Positions 11,457 to 23,094 of a DNA stretch of 64,000 nucleotides are shown here, piece after piece. Under the pieces are notes generated by a model. It searched no databases. It saw only the letters and a list, made by a program, of their open reading frames with translations, and was not told where the DNA came from. The stretch is taken from assembly GCA_037974665.1 (NCBI GenBank), contig CM075773.1, positions 47,136,080 to 47,200,079 of the forward strand, written 5' to 3'. Source of the stretch: Ehretia macrophylla (Eukaryota > Streptophyta > Magnoliopsida > Boraginales > Ehretiaceae). Numbering within the stretch: the first letter of the stretch is position 1; each line of letters begins with the position of its first letter. A program made the position numbers and the translations under genes.

Positions 11457-13225
11457 TGCTAGTAGTAAATAATCTTAAGAAGGGGTGAATTAAGATTATA
11501 GCAAAATATTGCTATTTAAAAATTTACTACAACCCACAAAAATCTCTTTGAGACAATTTATCAAACATCTTGTGTGAATAACTAGATAAGAGATATTATG
11601 ATGAATAAAATAATACCCAAGAGCAAGATAAATACTCTAAGCAATATATATGACAATTACTGTAAATAGAGTAGGGAGAGAGAAATCAAACTCAGTATTT
11701 TCAAGTAGTTCGAACTCTCAAATGCTTAGTCCACCACCTAAGGTCTTCATCTCCTTAGGATTTCATAAACTCCACTAAATCAATATTTCTTCAAATATTG
11801 GTGAAGTACAAACCAACTTATAACAATTATCTCTTGAGTCCACAAGAGAAACACAAGAATTTTCGAATGTAAGTAAAGTTCTAACCTACTATCCCTCTTC
11901 CTTTGAGTCCACAAATGATTTTTCCACACTCTTCTCTTTACAAGAATTCTCTCAATTCTAATCTAGAGCCCAAGAGTGTATACAATACAAAGATTTGAGT
12001 ATTTGAATGATAGTACAATGAAGAACAATCAAAACTCCTCAATGAGAAGATATAATACAATTGAAATCTTTGAGTGCTCAATAGATTTGCAAGTTAGAGC
12101 TCAAGCTTGGTGTATATTGATTGAAATATATGAAATTTGAAGTTTAGAATCAATATATGATGTTTTGGAGTTGTTGGAAGAGTTCTTCGATGAAATAGGT
12201 TAGATTGGTATTTATAAAAAAACATTGCAACAGACAAATAATGGCTAGTTTTTAAACTGCTGCAAATCCGGTCGAGTGGATCTAGTCGAGTCACTCGTCC
12301 GGATTTCTCTGTCACTGATCCGGTTGAGTGGATCTGGTCGAGTGAATAGTATTCGGCCGAGTGAATAGTGCCAAATAGTGTCATTTTTCAGCTTTGCGAA
12401 ATTGAGCTCGAAATTCAATTTTTCGAAGAGGAAACATTTAATCACTTCAAAAACACTTCTTCTAAAGTGTTTCCAACCTTTTTGACACTTCAAAATATTT
12501 TTTAAATTATTGTGGAAAGATTAAAACCAATTTTTATAATCAAGATTTTAAAATACATTTTTCACCCAAAAATTCAACCTTTTAAAGATAAATCATTTGG
12601 ACCTTTTAAGAGCACTTCTTCAAAAGATGTTTCAACCCAATTAATCTTTTAAAATATTTTTAAAACTCTTAAGGAAAGATTTAAGGACATTTATGAAAGT
12701 TTATCAAGAGCTTGAACCATAAAAATGCATACCTAAGGCAAACAGCATTTTGAAGCCGCTATCCTTTATGTCGCCACGTCTCCATCCTTATAACACCACT
12801 TCGTCTTCATGTCTTCAAGTCTTGATTATTGAAATATAATCCTCATTTCTTTAACTCTTCAAGACTTCATTTTTTCATACTTGTGGTGATCTTGATTATA
12901 TATTCTTCAATGACATACATAAGTTTGCATCTTTTCTATCTTGCATTCTTTAATCAAAATTGTTTACCTCTTCATGTAAGATACTCTTCCTCTTTCAACA
13001 CCAATCATCCATAATATATTTTGGCTTACAAAATCATTAATTCAATATAATGCACACAAGCCAAAACATTAAAGAACAATTGGGCTTATAATGAGATATA
13101 CATTTAATGCACGTACGCCAATAAGTGTGTATTTAAGCTTGTAAACACAGTACAAATACACTTACAAATCCTATTATACTTGATTTGTTATTATCAAAAT
13201 CATATCTTTTGGCACAAGGCCAACA
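11457..13225 (-). mobile_element. Solo LTR, Ty1/copia SIRE-like, inside the Mutator-like element
   Basis: On the minus strand it starts TGTTGGCCTTGTGCC and ends CTAGCA, with ATATA on both sides (11452-11456 and 13226-13230). The flanks are TA-rich, so that duplication alone is weak. The minus strand has the 'ttttgataataacaaatcaa' motif near its start and 'cttaattcaccccttctta' near its end, both features I associate with SIRE-type LTRs. There are no internal genes, as expected of a fossil left by LTR-LTR recombination. The ORFs at 12094-12493 and 12829-13014 lie within it and are not host genes. Confidence 0.65.
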
Positions 13226-13256
<31 letters not shown>

Positions 13257-13499
13257 CAAAAGGAAAAAGTAGAAAAGAGAGAAAAGAGTAAAGGCAAATG
13301 GAAAGAGAAAAAGTAAATATATCATTAAGGGCAATACGGTCATTTCAAGCATTCTGTTAGTAAATATGACGGAAACATAACTTTGGGGTGCGTATGCAAT
13401 GCGACATAGACCACAAGGGGGTCTGGAGGGGGTTTTGACACCACAGGTGGGTCATACACACTTTCGACAAACCATAAGAGGGTCTGAAGTACTTTACTC

Positions 13500-13509
13500 T
13501 TTGTTTAAA
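13500..13509. repeat. Target-site duplication, right (TTTGTTTAAA)
   Basis: Exact match to 10938-10947. Confidence 0.9.
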
Positions 13510-14099
13510 TCAAGTCTATCATGTTAAAACTCTTTGCATTTTTTTTTGTTGTTGTTGAAATAGGAAACTGAATTGGTAGAGCTCGACCATCAATTTTTCC
13601 AACGGAGCTCGACCACCAATATATAAAACATTGGTATAAAAGTAGTTGAAAAGGAAAAAGAAAAATGAATAAAATATATTAGACAATACCAATAGAGCAA
13701 TGAATTTTAGTTTATTTTTAAAGAAAAAGCTTTTGAAGGGCTTTTTTTTATTTTTACTTGGGCTGGGTTTGGGGGGGGGGGGGGGAGGGGGGGCGGGGGG
13801 GTGGAGGGATGGGGCATATTGACTATATTCCTAGCGCATTTTTTCCTCAAAAATTGCGTATACTATGAGGTTGTCATGAAAATATGTTGTACTAGCAAAG
13901 TGGAGTTCGAGGGCCAGCTGCGATTTTTTGTTTCATTTTTCATTTTTCTTTGCAATCATGTTAGCCAAAGTAATGGATTATATGTAAGACGAATCGGATT
14001 TTTAACTTATATCTTATAACATCATAAAATAATTAAATATAAAATATATCTTAATAGCGTTGAATTGCCTTAAATAATACGAGATAAAATATATAAGGT
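13510..14099. other. No gene; homopolymer G tract
   Basis: Contains a nearly pure G run at 13771-13801. The 72-codon ORF at 13801-14019 begins inside it and has no supporting homology. 13510-13560 continues the paralogous flank that is also present near 22750-22790. Confidence 0.6.
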
Positions 14100-14389
14100 T
14101 ACATATGAATAGCTTTTATAGTGTATAACTTGAATTATATTACACACCCTATGACTAACTTGATCTTCTTTCCCCTTACTCTATACACTTTTATGTTTAC
14201 CAATTGATGGGAAAAACAAACACTAGGTATAACTGAGTGGAGAGAGAGAGAGACCAAGAGTCTTTTATATAGTAATCTTCCAATTACTTTCACCCATCAT
14301 GGATTTAATTAGAAATGACATTTCATGCCCCCCTAACCCTACTAAGTATTTCATAATGTAGAATTATAATAAACTACTAATCCCATAGC

Positions 14390-14990
14390 ACATTAAATCT
14401 ACTGAAAAATGTTAAATTTTTACATGACTGATGAATTGAAGAATTTTAGAGATTGTTTGTATGTGGTGTTCGAAAAATAAAAATAAATATGTCACATAGG
14501 AGTTGGAAGAAAATAGAAGAAGCCACATAGGATAAATAGTGATATTGTTAGTTAAAGGTGTGTAAGGCACCCCTATATAAAAACATGAGCTCTTCAATTA
14601 AAGGTCATGTAGTTAAGCTCTACATTTTGTACTAAAACAAGTGCAAGTTCTAAAATTACCATTTTGCACAAAAAAAGGGTAAACAAAAATAAGCACAAGG
14701 TACCCCCCCCCCCCCCCCCTTAACATTCTATACCAAGCACATCATCATTTCTTTGTCATTTAAAATTGAATGAAATATATAAATTAGTCGAAAAACCATG
14801 AAAAGGACTCATACAAAGGTCATTTATAATTCATATATATTCCACGTGCTTTTCTAAGAATTATGTATATCAAGGGGGGTGCATTCAATTCTTTTTCTTT
14901 TTTTTTGGCTTGGCTAGAATCAAATTTTTCAACAAGGATTATATGACGTACACTTTAACATTTTTCAACAAGGATCACATTTTTAAGGAT
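14390..14990. repeat. Dispersed repeat family, copy 1 of 4
   Basis: Recognised by 'gattgtttgtatgtggtgtt', 'gtcacataggagttggaaga', 'aaacatgagctcttcaatta', 'aaaacaagtgcaagttctaa' and 'aaaaaccatgaaaaggact'. Further copies lie at 47040-47480 (direct), 48740-49335 (inverted) and 49840-50260 (direct). It includes a C homopolymer at 14703-14719. It is non-coding in all copies, including the minus ORF at 14412-14597. It is possibly a DNA transposon derivative, but I see no terminal structure. Confidence 0.75.
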
Positions 14991-16020
14991 TATGTTTTTT
15001 TTTTTTTTTATCTTAGTAGAAATTAACATTATCAATATATCCATCTCCGAAAAAGAGGGTATGGGCCATATGTTTTTTTGTTTATTCTTAGTAGAAATTA
15101 CAGTGAAATAGGGTCATATGTGAAAGAACAAGGTTTTCAATTAAAGTGTAGCTCGCAATTATCGAATATGCACCAATCGTAAGGACAGATCTCTTACAAA
15201 AAAAGTTGTTGGTCCACTTCTTTGAGAAGATGCTCCATGAAAAGAAGGATGATCTATGGAGACAGGGATGTCTTTCAGTAGATCAAGAATCCAATCTTAA
15301 GGATATGGTCTCTTTCAACGGACACAAACAATAATTGAGATAGGGATGTCTTTCAGTAGATCAACACCAATCTTAAAGTTTTTTATGGAGTCTTGCGGGG
15401 GGAGTCAACATTTATCTTTCTTTACTTCTTACAACTCTTTGGTTGGCATAGCTTATAATATTGCTTAGGACATGAAATGTTTAAGTCTTGTATCAAAAGA
15501 TGGATAATATTCCTACAATTAGTTGTTTTACTTTTTTTCATTGTCTTTTAGAGACTTACAATTATCTATTTTGGTTTTTTCATGTTCACATCTTGTATCT
15601 TAATTACTTGATATTTTTTTCTTTGACATTTTGTTTTTTCAACTTCTACAAGGCCTATCTTTTTTTTTTTTTCCTCTTTCTGTCAAGCACCACATAGAAA
15701 TAATCCCTAAATCTTTTTAATCCATCAATTACATGATAAATTTTAACTATTATTCTCGTAACATCATAACATTATCAATATACCCGTCTCCGAACAAGTG
15801 GGGCTGGGCCATATGATTTTTCTTTATTCTTACTAGTAATAAGAGTGCAAGAACATCTATGCTCCAATTAACTGCCAAACCATCGTGAGGAAAAAAAAGG
15901 TTTTTTCTTTTGCTTTTTTTTTTAGTCAAGTTTTTTTGCACCATATGCGTTCACCTTTTTGACATTTTAAACAAATTGATCACACTAACTCTTTAAGAAT
16001 AGTAAGCTTCCAACACAAGG
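14991..16020. repeat. Local direct repeats, no gene
   Basis: 'agaaattaacattatcaata' ... 'gggccatatg' occurs near 15020-15075 and again near 15765-15815. 'agggatgtctttcagtagat' occurs at 15265 and 15342. The ORFs here are T-rich and low-complexity. I see no gene. Confidence 0.6.
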
Positions 16021-16105
16021 GCTATTTAAGCAAGCCTACGTGTTCTTGATATACTCATCTAAATCACTCCCCTCGTTCATATTTCTTCTTAACAAGTCAT
16101 CTTTC

Positions 16106-16753
16106 ATGGCCGAAAAAAGAACAAACCATGTTGTTCACCAGCTTGCTAGAAAACACTTGTATCGCCAGTCCAATGCCATGTATACGATGGCTGAGACAAG
16201 AACAAACCATTTTGTTCACCAGCTTACTAGAGAAGAACACTTATATGGCCAGTCCAATGTCATGTATATGATGATAATAAATTGTCTTTCTTTGCAAACC
16301 TACAATGTTTTGCCTACTCTCCTTACAATTCTTGCTTTCATTGTCCCCGTGCTGCTCAAGTTTTTGCAATTGAAGTATATAGCCAAGAATGAATCTCCCT
16401 TCGAGACCCACCAAGCAACTATGTTCATCGCCATAACAAGTCTCCTCGTATTTTGCTTGGTATGTTATGTTTTGTCGAGAATGTCATCGACGACCAATCC
16501 CTCCCATTGTTATGCCAAACTTGTTTAAAAAAGTATGGTCTTTTTTGGTACTCTAGCAATGGCAAGTATTTACTCCATTTTTCTCCCAGACTCTTTCTGT
16601 CCCGCTCTATATGTGCTCTCCATTTACTTTTCAACAGGTGACATTCTATACACCAATTTTTGCTCATTCTGGAGAGCTATGGTTAACATTCTGGAGCAGC
16701 CACCCGTGCAAAAAATATTCAAAAGAGTACCCTTGATTCACCAAAACACCTGA
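16106..16753 (+). pseudogene. Nearly complete family member with N-terminal repeat and one stop (relic F)
   Basis: ATG at 16106 reads MAEKRTNHVVHQLARKHLYR... and a second in-frame ATG at 16187 reads MAETRTNHFVHQLTREEHLY.... The first 27-28 codons are tandemly duplicated in frame, and either ATG could have been the start. The frame continues through LTILAFIVPVLLKFLQLKY, AKNESPFETH and segment 2 to AKLV, where a TAA at 16526-16528 replaces the glutamine codon of KIVQK in other copies. The same frame resumes with SMVFFGTLAMASIYSIFLPD and segment 4, ending at LIHQNT. The C-terminal codons are lost where a LINE inserted; the homologous 'gattcacttcct' tail reappears at 17600. Confidence 0.85.
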
Positions 16754-17598
16754 AGGATAGTTTAAGTTAAACATTGACGATAGTGTCCATGGAATTGGAG
16801 GACCTGCAGGTGGTGGGAGAATTCTACGTGACTCAAAAGGCAATTTTGTCTTTGGCTTCTTTGTTTATTTTGGGCATCATTCTCCCATTAAAACTAAAAT
16901 TTTAGCATTGGTCCAAGGTCTTCAACTTTGTCAAGAAAGAGGGATTGTCAATATATAGGTTGAGATGGATGCTTTAGCAGTTGTTAACATTATTTCCAAG
17001 GGGGCTCAGGGTTCATGGAACATTTGTTATGACATACAAGCTGCTAGGAAGCTGTTGAAAGATTGCAAAGCTAAACTATCTCACATCTATAGAGAGGGTA
17101 ATCAATCTGCAGATTTCCTTGCCAACTTGGGGGGCTAAAGCTTCTGGTCTTTATGTGCTTTATTCTTCTCACAACTACCACGAAGTGAAAGGTATGCTCC
17201 GATTGGACAAATCGGGTCTTCCTCAATTTAGATTCTAAGTGTATTTCTATGAACTGTCTTGTAGTTATTTTCCTCTTGGGATCTTTTAAAGCTTGTATTA
17301 AGGGAGGCAGATTATGTCTCCCCTTTATTCTTGTTGCTCTTTGTGTTTTGCACTTTTTTAAGTTGTCATTTAGATAGTATCACAACTTTTCAAACATCAA
17401 CCCTTTTAAGCTCTGTTAGGTTCTCTTTTATAAGATGAGGCAACATGTGCCTCCTCTAGACTAGAATTGGACGATGGGACAGGTAAGTCTCCCATCCTTC
17501 CGTGAAGGTTTAGGCTATTTGTCCCCCTTCACTTTTGTATTTTTCGTTCATTGATTAATAAAATCCCGAAGGGAAGTCCCTCTCTTTTGCCAAAAAAT
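16743..17598 (+). mobile_element. 5'-truncated L1-type LINE (RNase H end and 3' UTR)
   Basis: Translation gives an RNase H domain beginning LNIDDSVHG, with ALVQGLQLCQERG, VEMDALAVVNI and GNQSADFLANLG. It is homologous to the C-terminal RNase H of the full LINE at 31968-38262. The catalytic glutamate position reads lysine (TKILAL instead of TELLAL), and an in-frame stop precedes VEMDAL, so it is dead. The 3' UTR ends 'tctcttttgccaaaaaa', like the full element. It sits in relic F. A 7-bp GATTCAC is present on both sides (about 16735 and 17600), a weak candidate target duplication, and about 40 bp of the gene are missing. Confidence 0.88.
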
Positions 17599-17599
17599 A

Positions 17600-18180
17600 G
17601 ATTCACTTCCTATGTAGGTGGGCACCACGATTCTAATGTCAGGGTATATATATACTCAAATAGTAAGAGTGGTCAGTATGTGTATTCATATTGTGGGAGA
17701 AGGATCCAAATACTAAAGTTCTATTTTGTGGGAACATAAATAAGTATTTTTCCTCCTAATTAATAGTACATGTTGCAGTATAGCCTCATCAATTTGATTT
17801 CGCTATTGTGTGTAATTGTACTAATAATAAGAGTGGTCAGTATGTGTATTCATATTAATGGATAAATGATATGATTCTGCGTTTTGATGGTTTGATGTAT
17901 CCAATTTTTGGAACTTCTTAGTAGTTGATAGATTTCTTAGTATTTGAAGGTTTGGTTAGTTGTGCACAGCAGATAATGCTAATGGGAATTAGATCCTTAA
18001 ATAACATAATAATATTATTAGAAAGATCAATGATAGTAAATAACTCAAATTATTTTATTTCTATCAATCTCTTTAATGACGTTATTGTTATGTTATTAGA
18101 TCCCAATCTATTAACTAGTTTTCTTTTCCTTTTAGTCTTTTATCGTTCAGGTAACTAGTGACTTGTGGCTAAAAATCTCA
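17600..18180. other. 3' flank shared between family copies
   Basis: Begins with the C-terminal codons and stop of the family gene ('gattcacttcctatgtag'). Further on, 'tagtatttgaaggtttggtt' and 'gtgcacagcagataatgct' resemble the 3' flanks of the copies at 55383 ('ctatttgaaggtttgatc') and 43561 ('tgtgcacggcagatagtact'). The small ORFs are unsupported. Confidence 0.6.
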
Positions 18181-18189
18181 AGTTTAAAA

Positions 18190-18880
18190 GGTTTTCTGGA
18201 AATGTTCATTGAAGTGTATATATATATTAAGAAAAAGAACATGTCTCCATTTAGAGCATATCATTTAACTATGCGTGTAGTTACATTTAAAGTCTACTCG
18301 TATATTAAAATCAAGCATTACCATTTTGGCAATTTTCTAGTACGTACTGACTTGGGCATACCACTTGATCATATCGAGTTGAAATAGCACTAACTCATTA
18401 ATCACTAGAGGCTAGAGTGAGACAGTGATGCACTCTTTCTTATGGATGTAAGTAATAATTTGGACTAATTATTTTGAATTAGTGAATTTGAAGCCAAAAT
18501 AATTATTTCTTAAGTATATAACATTAATTTCACTTGTAACCATGAGATTTTAAACCTGAGGTGTGACAGTATGCATGCATGTATGTATTAAAACATAGCT
18601 CTTTAGCATGATTGGTGGTTAAGGTAGGCCAAATATAGCCTAAAAGACTAGGAGAAAACAAAAATGGGATAAACAAGCAGTTTTGTTGATGGATGCATGT
18701 TCATGGACCCAGTGTCAACTTTGTTAGTTCTAACTTTACATGAGGATTCACATCGCTTTTTGTAGGGTAGTGTTTTCTGAAAAGTGGAAGGTGTTTGTGG
18801 TCAATATTTAATTACAAAAGTAGGTTTTCACCTACCTTTATTATGTTTAAGGATTTAAATGAAAAGTGTCGCTTTGTTTC
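18190..18880. repeat. Third partial copy of the segmental duplication, with a diverged family relic
   Basis: Matches 5650-6120 and 19440-19870 and then jumps to sequence matching 7180-7290 and 1-70. 18195-18330 translates KKKNMSPFRAYHLTMRVVTF, a diverged version of the NESPFETHPKTMF region, preceded by FLEMFIEVY in place of FLELKY. The 74-codon ORF here is this relic, not a gene. Confidence 0.6.
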
Positions 18881-19094
18881 TCAAGATTTTATAAGGTAGT
18901 TTTTGTTGGAGAAGTTGTGGGTTTTGACATAAGCGAAAGAGCACTTTGCACTCAATTTTTGAATTGGCCCTACTCGATAAAATGGGAAGGTCCATGTACC
19001 ATTGCGTTCCTTTTTCGGAATAAATGAATGTGGTATATTTAATTTTCAAAAAACGGATTAAAGATGAATGAGAAATTAAGGGCTAAAGTGAGTC
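18881..19094. other. No gene seen
   Basis: Short spacer. The 64-codon minus ORF has no recognisable feature. Confidence 0.5.
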
Positions 19095-19178
19095 CATGAC
19101 CTTGCCTACTATTGGCCACAATAACTCCCATCACTGAGTACAGCCGATTAATTATGATCTTATGCTAGCTGTTTACTT

Positions 19179-19395
19179 TTGCTAAACTTTCTGGAATTGA
19201 AGTATCAAGAATGAGTCCCCATTTGAAACCCATCTAACAACAATGGTTATAGCCATTACAAGTCTGCTCATGTATTGCTTGTCATATCATGTTATTTTCA
19301 CTGAGCAATTTTTCCCGTAATTATGCCAACGTTGTTCAAAAAGGTTTTTTGGAAATCATTATGGCGATTTTCTAGTGCTGAACATATATTTTTAT
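19179..19395 (+). pseudogene. Middle fragment of the array family (relic D1)
   Basis: Duplicate of C1: 'gctaaactttctggaattga' (LNFLELK), then the SPFETHL codons and AITSLLMYCLSYHVI. It lacks both ends and is broken in the same places as C1, so the breaks predate the segmental duplication. Confidence 0.7.
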
Positions 19396-19545
19396 GGCAT
19401 TCAGTGTCCCATTGACGATGTTCAACTTTGTGGAATTGAAATATATATATTAAGAAAAAGAACATGTCACCATTTAGAGCAAATCATTTAACTATGCTTG
19501 TAGCTACTTTTAAGTCTACTCCTATATTAAAATCAACCATTACCA
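19396..19545 (+). pseudogene. Diverged family relic behind D1 (D2)
   Basis: Duplicate of C2, with 'ggcattcagtgtcccat', 'ttcaactttgtggaattgaa' and then codons for KKKNMSPFRANHLTMLVATF. Non-functional. Confidence 0.55.
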
Positions 19546-20420
19546 TTTTGGCAGTTTCTAGTACTAAACTGTCTTGGGCATACCACTTGATGTCGAGTTG
19601 AAATAGATAGTGCTAATTCTTTAACCACTAGAGTGAGACAGTGATGCACTTTATCTTGTGTATGTAAGTAATAATTTGGGCTAATTATTTTAAATTAATG
19701 AATTTGAAGTTGAAGTAATTATTTTTTAAGTATATAATACTAATCTCACTTGTAACTCTGAAATTTTGGACCAGAAATGTTACTTTATGCATGCATGTAT
19801 GTATTAAAACATAGTTCTTTAATATGATTTGTGGTCAAATTTAAATTAGGCCAAACAGATCCTAAAAACGAGGAGAAAACAAAATTAGTAGAACTTTTCA
19901 TATATCTTTAGATACAAAACGTAATTAAACATGAGATTTCACAAGCAGTATTTCTGCTGAGCACTGATTAGATAGGAAAAAGTTGTTGAGGTCAACACGT
20001 TGCTTATAAATTTCTTCAAACCTGTAATAGCTTTGTAAATTTCTTAATGAAAACTTTATGTTCATTATAATAATGAAGATAGGCTCAGGCTTTGGCTACG
20101 TGCAATTTCTTTTAAAATCATGTAAATGATGTTTCACCAATTGTAATGTTACACATCGATGCAGATTTGTTAATATGTGATTTATAAGTGGGTGTTGTGA
20201 GTTTATTTAAATGATAACCTACGACACTAGTCTCATTTTCGGGTCAGTAATTCTGTACCCGACACCAATTAAGATCGATGCATTGTTTGGATGGGTTGAT
20301 ATGGATGAAAATTGATGTTAATTTATGTAAGAAAGGAAAGAGTGGGATTTAAAAATTTCTTTGTGGACATCATTTTAATTCAAAGGATGTCTAAGCGATT
20401 TTGTATCATTTGAGATGTTA

Positions 20421-22580
20421 CACATAAAGACTTAAGGATGTTAGTCGATAAGAATGCGTACGCGTTTTGTCATATACGCTTCATTCATATTTCTTCGATA
20501 ATATTCAAGTTGAAACATCCCTTTCAATTAGTTGAAGAGTTCCATTGTTCATCAAGTACTTTACGTCCAACTTATATTTGGTAGGTGGTATTTCTGTGCA
20601 TGACTGCATGTCACTATATTTTATGTTACTTAAGTGTGCCATGTCACAGAATCTTGTTATCTCATTGGAAACAATGCGCACAATTTACTGATTTTGTCAC
20701 TATAGTATTCATCATAACTCTCGGTATACTTAACTCTGACATTGCTTATATTTTAAACAGTTTTTGTAATTAGAAGCTAGGCTAAATTATGGAGAAAAAT
20801 TTGAAAAACAAGAAAATCCCCAATTTGATTTTTTCATGTAGTCCCATACCGTCCAATTTTTAAAACACGAAAGGAGTGTCTCAAAATACGGGACAAGGTT
20901 CTAAAACGTGCGTGTAGGAGCCTGCATGGAAAAATCGAGTACTTTATCTAAATTTACATAACGGCACCAAATCTTGGCCCGACAAGGTGGTACCTCAATG
21001 ATGTTACTCGACGGTTTGTGAATCAGCCTAACGCTGAAACAGCGCAAGTAGCGGCACATGCATAAGAAGATGAACTAATGCGCCCCATTCGCAAACAAAG
21101 TGACATGAAAGAAATTACTTGAAATTACTTGCTTGCCTAGCAAAAAAAAAGTGACATGAAAAGTCAAATTTCTGATACATACGATTTGTATCATAAAAAT
21201 TAACTGATATTGCATAAATCATAAGATTGAGAGAACACATGAACAATAAATTTCTTAAGATCTAGAGAATACATGTTATGATATATAGACTCTGATACTA
21301 TATAAAAGTATAATTATTGCGAAAACGTATAACAATTGAATTTATCAAAAGCTATGTAATTATCACAATAAATCACTAAAGCTACAAGTTACTTACTTGA
21401 AGTTGAAAACAAAGTCATGGTAGTGATTAATAGATTTCTCTACCTTATGGGTAGGGCGATGAATAATTAATATGTATACATAGGAATATGTTAGTTACTT
21501 CCATCAAGTAACCTATTGAATTTGAGCTATAAGTAGTTAATATTTTGATTTAAATCAGTCACCAATATCTTAATTGATTACACCAGTACTTACAGTACAT
21601 ACGAAACAAGTTTTGATTAAAGGCTAATCAGTAATGAAGCTTGATTCATTTTCACATAGTCTACACTTAGTAATCCTTATTTTTTCCAAATTTTTAAAAT
21701 TTTCTTGCCCTCACTCCGTGTTCTCCTCTTTCAAGATATTAATCAAACAACATCAATTAACCATGTTCGAAGCTACTTTTAAGTCTAATCGTATATTAAA
21801 ATCAACGATTAGCATTTTGAATGGTGCAGGAGCAAAAGTTGTCGAATCTATGTGCTTAAACCTTTCCTGATTGATGGGAGGCCCTTTGTATATGCGCTAT
21901 CAAATCCAAGATCTTATAAGATCACTTTAAAGTTTTTTATTCTTCGATATATGACAAGTATTATATTTTAACACTCTATTTCACTTGTGACTTGATTTGA
22001 GTAGAGTTACACGTGGAAGATCACGCGTGGACCTATTTTTTAGATGAATCACATTTGAAAGATTGAATACACATGGTAAATTAACACATGTGGAATATTG
22101 AACACAAGTGGGACACACGTGAAAGATTGGAGATGGGTGGAATATGACACACATGAATGATTGAACACAATTGGTTTTGATTTGAAATGGATTGTACGCA
22201 GATGAATATTACTGGACCAAGGGCCCAACTTTGATAACATGTTAAAAAGTCTGAGATTTTATCCTAAAATCAATTAGTACCAGGTAGAGTAACTCAGAAT
22301 CTTATAAGATAGCCTTACAGTTTTTGATTTTCTAATATAAGACACGTGTTATATTCTATCATTCTAAGAGTTCTGAGTTTTCCCAACAATCTTTGAAATA
22401 AATAAATGTAAAGTTTTTATTAATTAAATTATCACCTTCTAGAAGAAATAGGATTCGGATTAAGAATAAAAAAGTTCAAAATATTAAAGGGTAGTTTATT
22501 CTATTATTTATTATTTCTAAACGTACAAGCGAGATTCGTTTTTTTCTTTTTAGCCTTGCATGTCGACCAGTTTCTATATT
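20421..22580. repeat. Duplicated block (20940-21520) and unassigned DNA
   Basis: 20940-21520 matches 7740-8440. 21753-21830 ('ccatgttcgaagctactttt', 'attaaaatcaacgattagca') is another diverged family-gene relic like the one at 3780. 22040-22180 contains several imperfect copies of 'acacatgt/gtgggaca...gtgaaagattg', each about 30 bp, giving a short degenerate tandem pattern. No intact gene. The ORFs at 20585, 21634 and 22049 are unsupported. Confidence 0.55.
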
Positions 22581-22589
22581 TCTAAATGA

Positions 22590-22790
22590 ATGGAAGTGAG
22601 AGTTGATAATATAATAAATTACTACATTATCTAAAAAGCTAAACTATTATAAACGAGTTCATTATATTATTTATTATTTTTAACAATTTGTTCTAAATGA
22701 AAATTTAGAACTCCAAAAGGAGAACAGAAAAAGACTCAAGTATATGTTTAAATCAAGTCTATCATGCTAAAAATCCTTACACCTTAAATT
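22590..22790. repeat. Relic arm of the large inverted-repeat family and empty site of the MULE
   Basis: 22590-22680 matches an arm of the 3893-5130 element. 22737-22775 ('caagtatatgtttaaatcaagtctatcatg', shown here across its length) matches the sequence joined across the MULE insertion (about 10931-10947 plus 13503-13530) without the element. Confidence 0.7.
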
Positions 22791-23094
22791 GTCTCTCTAA
22801 ATATCAATCACGATACTTAACTCCTTTTTTTTTTTTTTTGGGTCAGAAAGCTCTTGCTCCTATTTTTGCCTATCTAAAGTGTAAAGATCATTAATTAATA
22901 TTAAAAGTGCTCAAGCACTAATTCCCGGACAGCATAATTAAATGGCTTTTGTTAACTAACTTAGGGGTCACGCTCCCCAACCTCCAAAAAGAAACAAAGA
23001 TTTAAAGGATTTTTTCTATAAAAAAAAAAAAAAAAAAAAAAACCAGATTTGGTCCCCCAAGTAAAATCCCAAAAGGTTATAGAACCATTCGAAA
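22791..23094. other. No gene; poly-T and poly-A runs
   Basis: Simple-sequence runs near 22826-22840 and 23020-23041. Nothing else supported. Confidence 0.5.

Larger units (their letters stand above)
10948..13499. mobile_element. Mutator-like (MULE) non-autonomous element with about 110-bp terminal inverted repeats
   Basis: The left end (GAGTAAATTGCTTCAAACC...) and the inverted right end (GAGTAAAGTACTTCAGACC...) match imperfectly for about 110 bp, including 'gtgtcaaaacccc' and 'cagacccccttgtggt'. The element is flanked by a perfect 10-bp target duplication, in the range used by Mutator-like transposases. An unoccupied paralogous site is visible near 22737-22775 ('agtatatgtttaaatcaagt'). No transposase is visible. 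Its present 2.55 kb includes a 1.77-kb solo LTR inserted later, so the original element was only about 0.78 kb. Confidence 0.88.
19095..20420. repeat. Segmental duplication, right copy (partner 5160-6650)
   Basis: Same order of landmarks as 5160-6650, shorter by the roughly 170 bp missing near its start. Similarity is high over more than 1.2 kb by eye, so this duplication is younger than the divergence of the intact and relic genes. Confidence 0.85.

Noticed and set aside
11034-11472. Two proline- or tyrosine/isoleucine-rich ORFs
   Set aside because: They are read-through of a (TA)n microsatellite and a C-rich tract inside a Mutator-like element.
12094-13014. Several ORFs around 12.1-13.0 kb
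   Set aside because: They lie within the solo LTR, overlap in different frames and show no domain.
16106-16753. Intact 162-codon gene starting at 16040
   Set aside because: The family start is at 16106 or 16187. An in-frame TAA removes segments 3-4, and a LINE has replaced the C-terminus.
22040-22180. Short 'acacatgtg..gaaagattg' repeats as regulatory operators
   Set aside because: Degenerate, irregularly spaced and not next to any intact gene; more likely a decayed tandem repeat.
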